A stretch of DNA of 8,466 nt, taken from Alphaproteobacteria bacterium. Its GTDB lineage: Bacteria; Pseudomonadota; Alphaproteobacteria; ATCC43930; CGMCC-115725. The first letter of the stretch is position 1, and each line of letters opens with the position of its first letter. The translations under genes and the position numbers were made by a program. The notes beneath the pieces are model-generated. The model did not search any database and had not been told where the DNA came from. It was given only the letters and a program-made list of their open reading frames with translations. Positions 6,964-8,466 of this stretch are shown in pieces. The stretch spans positions 1 to 8,466 of the forward strand of contig JAFMSA010000145.1 of NCBI GenBank assembly GCA_017353855.1, written 5' to 3'.

Positions 6964-7064
6964 GACTCCCTCCACCGGGACAGGCCCGGCCAGGTTCTGT
7001 GGGTCTGATCTCAGCCGGCCCTGACGCGATACGTCGCCCGCTCAACAGGACAAGCACCCCAGCC
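6964..7064 (-). promoter_or_regulatory. TPP riboswitch (THI element) ahead of thiO, divergent 3' half
   Basis: Minus-strand elements occur in the right order. GGGGTGC (7060-7054) is followed by a variable P3 arm with TCCTG/CAGGG pairing and a GCGA/TCGC inner hairpin, then GGCTGAGA (7016-7009), the aminopyrimidine-binding core. GACCC (7005-7001) pairs with the initial GGG(G), and GAACCTG (6997-6991) follows. A CCGGG/CCCGG stem (6989-6985 with 6979-6975) and GGAGGGA close the element. A short P1 (GGCT 7064-7061 with AGTC 6967-6964) is possible. The usual ACCTGATC, TAAT and GCG residues of the pyrophosphate half are replaced (ACCTGGCC, CCTGT loop, GTG). The element overlaps the thiO ribosome binding site, so bound TPP would be expected to block translation initiation of the operon. 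Confidence 0.84.
6966..6973 (-). promoter_or_regulatory. thiO ribosome binding site inside the riboswitch
   Basis: Minus-strand GGAGGGAG, six bases before the ATT at 6959. It is also the conserved 3' strand (AGGGA) of the TPP riboswitch, giving a direct route for ligand control of initiation. Its spacing is the main evidence for the ATT start of thiO. Confidence 0.75.
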
Positions 7065-7163
7065 TCAGGCCAATTTCGGATCAGGGCCCTGCCAATGCAA
7101 GGGTTTTCTTGCCTGCGGCGAGTGCCGCGAAAGCAGCTCCCTGGGCGAGGCCGCCCGCATCAT
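7065..7163 (-). CDS. Possible 32-residue small protein between the kinase and thiO
   Basis: A short frame starting MMRAASPRELLSRH and ending GPDPKLA. Its ATG overlaps the TGA of the upstream phosphotransferase gene as ATGA, and GAGGA lies eight bases before it, so translation by coupling is plausible. The stop codon sits one base before the first paired base of the TPP riboswitch. The peptide is basic, without a membrane segment, and is not recognised. It may be a real small protein or a chance frame. Two small hairpins (7097-7112, arms GCAAG/CTTGC; 7115-7128, arms GCGGC/GCCGC) fall inside it, but no T-run follows, so they are not convincing terminators. Confidence 0.3.
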   Translation of the reverse strand: MMRAASPRELLSRHSPQARKPLHWQGPDPKLA

Positions 7164-8233
7164 TCGAGGCGTCCTCGGGTGATTTCGAAGGTGTAGTCGA
7201 GCAATTCGCGCCCGAGCGTGCCGAATTCGGCGCATGAGAGGCTTCCCTGCGGATCGCGCCTATAGCGATCGAAGAGCTGTAGGAACACAATCGCCGAGCG
7301 GAACACTGATAGCACGCGGTAGAAACCGAAATTCTCAACTGCGCGGCCAGTAAGGTGTCGGTACAATTCGAGGACCTCGCGGCGTCGCGGGAAGCCGGGC
7401 TGCGCCGTCGGCATCTGACGCATCCGGTGCATGCAGGCAGGGTCGCCAGGTTCAGCCCAATAACTCAGCAGCACCGCCAGATCCCATAACGGATCGCCGT
7501 GCGTGCCCATATCCCAGTCGATGACCGCAACCGGAGCGAGCGACGCCGGCTCCAGGATCATGTTGTCGAGCTTGAAGTCGGAGTGAAGCAAGCTCGGCGG
7601 GCGATCAGGAGGTACCCGGCAGCGTAGCCACGCGACACACTCGTCGAAAGCGGCGCAGTTGAATAGATCGGCAACCGCCTTGCCGCGGGCGATCCAGCCT
7701 TCGAGGGTTCGGCCAACAAACCCGGCCGGACGGCCGAATGTCGCCAACCCGATTTGTCGCGGGTCAACTTCATGAAGCGCGACGAGGCTCTCGACGAGAT
7801 GTCGGCCCAATGTCGCGGCAATCTCCGCCTGGCCGGTCAGTCCCGAGGGCAGACTATCGCGGATGATGACCCCCGGGCGGTACTCGATGATGTGAAATGG
7901 CGCGCCCAGCACGCCGCTCTCGGCACAGTAGAATAACGCCCGCGGCGCCAACGGGTAGGCTCGCCAGAGAGACGCCAGGATGCGATATTCACGAGCCATA
8001 TCATTGCCTCCCCGAGGCAATGGCCCGTCAGGCGGCCGGCGCAGAACCGCCGGCTTGCCGTCGATCTCGATCAAATAATTGAGATTGCCGAACCCGCCGG
8101 CGAATTGCTGGGGCGTGGCCGGCCCCAGTACCGCGTCGAAGCGCGCAAGATACTGGGCGAGCGAATCCCAGTTTTGCGGGACGCTCTGCGCCCCCGGTCT
8201 GAGCTCCACTTCAGCCTGGCGCACGGAGGTCAA
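7160..8233 (-). CDS. Phosphotransferase family protein (APH fold, ACAD10/11-like)
   Basis: A 357-residue small-molecule kinase of the aminoglycoside-phosphotransferase superfamily, cytosolic. The N-lobe has the Gly-rich FAGGFGNLNYLIEI (residues 44-57) followed by AVLRRPP, typical of the ACAD10/11-like branch rather than of antibiotic kinases. The catalytic loop is LLHSDFKLDNMIL (His217, Asp219, Asn224) and the metal-binding segment is VIDWDMGTHGDPLWDLA (Asp239/Asp241). The length matches this branch. Relatives phosphorylate hydroxyacyl-CoAs with an acyl-CoA dehydrogenase as partner, but none is visible here, so the substrate is unknown. The start is uncertain: TTG at 8233 is the longest, and GTG at 8224 or 8209 are alternatives without a strong ribosome binding site. 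The gene lies upstream of thiO on the same strand, but no link to thiamine is evident. Confidence 0.92.
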   Translation of the reverse strand: MTSVRQAEVELRPGAQSVPQNWDSLAQYLARFDAVLGPATPQQFAGGFGNLNYLIEIDGKPAVLRRPPDGPLPRGGNDMAREYRILASLWRAYPLAPRALFYCAESGVLGAPFHIIEYRPGVIIRDSLPSGLTGQAEIAATLGRHLVESLVALHEVDPRQIGLATFGRPAGFVGRTLEGWIARGKAVADLFNCAAFDECVAWLRCRVPPDRPPSLLHSDFKLDNMILEPASLAPVAVIDWDMGTHGDPLWDLAVLLSYWAEPGDPACMHRMRQMPTAQPGFPRRREVLELYRHLTGRAVENFGFYRVLSVFRSAIVFLQLFDRYRRDPQGSLSCAEFGTLGRELLDYTFEITRGRLE

Positions 8234-8331
8234 CCCGGAACGGCATGTTAGACCCGACAGCTGCTCGGCCGAGGTCGAGGCGGCAGCGATGCGCGATGAT
8301 ATCGAAAGCCCCGCACCCGGGATATCGGTGC

Positions 8332-8466
8332 ATGCGCCCGGCAGAGCGGTTCGGATCGGCGATTGCGGTCACGACCGCTGTCCTCCTTGTGCAGCCGACA
8401 CCAGCGGCGCAGCCGCATCTCGATCAGTACAAGGAGCGTCGACGCCATCGCAGCGGGTCCGGATGG
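8332..8466 (+). CDS. Possible secreted protein, N-terminal part (runs off the window)
   Basis: An open frame of 45 codons continues past the right edge. It starts MRPAERFGSAIAVTTAVL and has a Sec-signal-like layout: a charged n-region, a hydrophobic stretch (about residues 9-20), then a PTPAAQ region with a plausible cleavage after AAQ. The mature part begins PHLDQYKERRRHR. GGGA lies nine bases before the ATG. In-frame ATGs at 8245 and 8296 would give longer, Arg-rich N-termini. It is divergent from the phosphotransferase gene, with about 100 bases between starts. The family is not recognisable from this fragment, and an opposite-strand frame also covers the region. Confidence 0.35.
   Translation, partial: MRPAERFGSAIAVTTAVLLVQPTPAAQPHLDQYKERRRHRSGSGW

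Noticed and set aside
7070..7112. A promoter for the thi operon (TTGGCA as a -35 box on the minus strand)
   Set aside because: No acceptable -10 hexamer at 16-18 bases; matches are no better than expected by chance.
8248..8448. A 66-codon minus-strand frame upstream of the phosphotransferase
   Set aside because: Arg-rich composition with no motif; the plus strand across the same bases gives a more convincing signal-peptide-like start.

Overview
The window is GC-rich and reads like a chromosomal segment of an alphaproteobacterium. I infer this from the family mix: a DUF1499 protein with a CPPAYC start motif, a rhomboid with a PWE tail, and a thiO-thiS-thiG cluster behind a TPP riboswitch. Lineage is my inference; no marker gene is present. 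Nothing clearly mobile (no insertion sequence, integrase, CRISPR array or phage gene) and no tRNA or rRNA was seen.

Layout, left to right. Bases 1-66 are the end of a plus-strand gap gene (GAPDH). It is followed by a plus-strand 148-residue conserved-looking protein of unknown function (144-590). Converging on it is a minus-strand pair: a GH1 beta-glucosidase (1064-2401) whose stop codon directly abuts the start of a DUF2721 membrane protein (608-1063). Bases 2402-3312 hold no recognisable gene. They contain a 24-bp-period tandem repeat close upstream of the glucosidase, a doubtful 71-codon ORF, and coding-looking fragments in shifting frames. A membrane-anchored DUF1499 protein (3313-3852, plus) converges on the minus-strand block rhomboid protease - thiG - thiS - thiO (transcribed thiO to rhomboid, 6959 down to 3894).

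The thiamine block makes the thiazole half of thiamine. ThiO oxidises glycine to the imine, ThiS carries sulfur as a C-terminal thiocarboxylate, and ThiG joins these with deoxyxylulose phosphate. A TPP riboswitch lies directly ahead of thiO, and its 3' end supplies the thiO ribosome binding site. The thiO N-terminal Rossmann motif only appears if translation begins upstream of any ATG/GTG/TTG in frame. The best start is an ATT codon six bases after the binding site. No thiC, thiE or thiD is in the window.

The right side holds a minus-strand aminoglycoside-phosphotransferase-fold kinase of the ACAD10/11-like type (7160-8233). A possible 32-codon ORF overlaps its stop by four bases and ends just before the riboswitch. 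At the right edge a plus-strand reading frame with a signal-peptide-like start runs off the window. I see no clear undescribed multi-gene system. The most unusual local signals are the ATT start of thiO and the divergent 3' half of its riboswitch.
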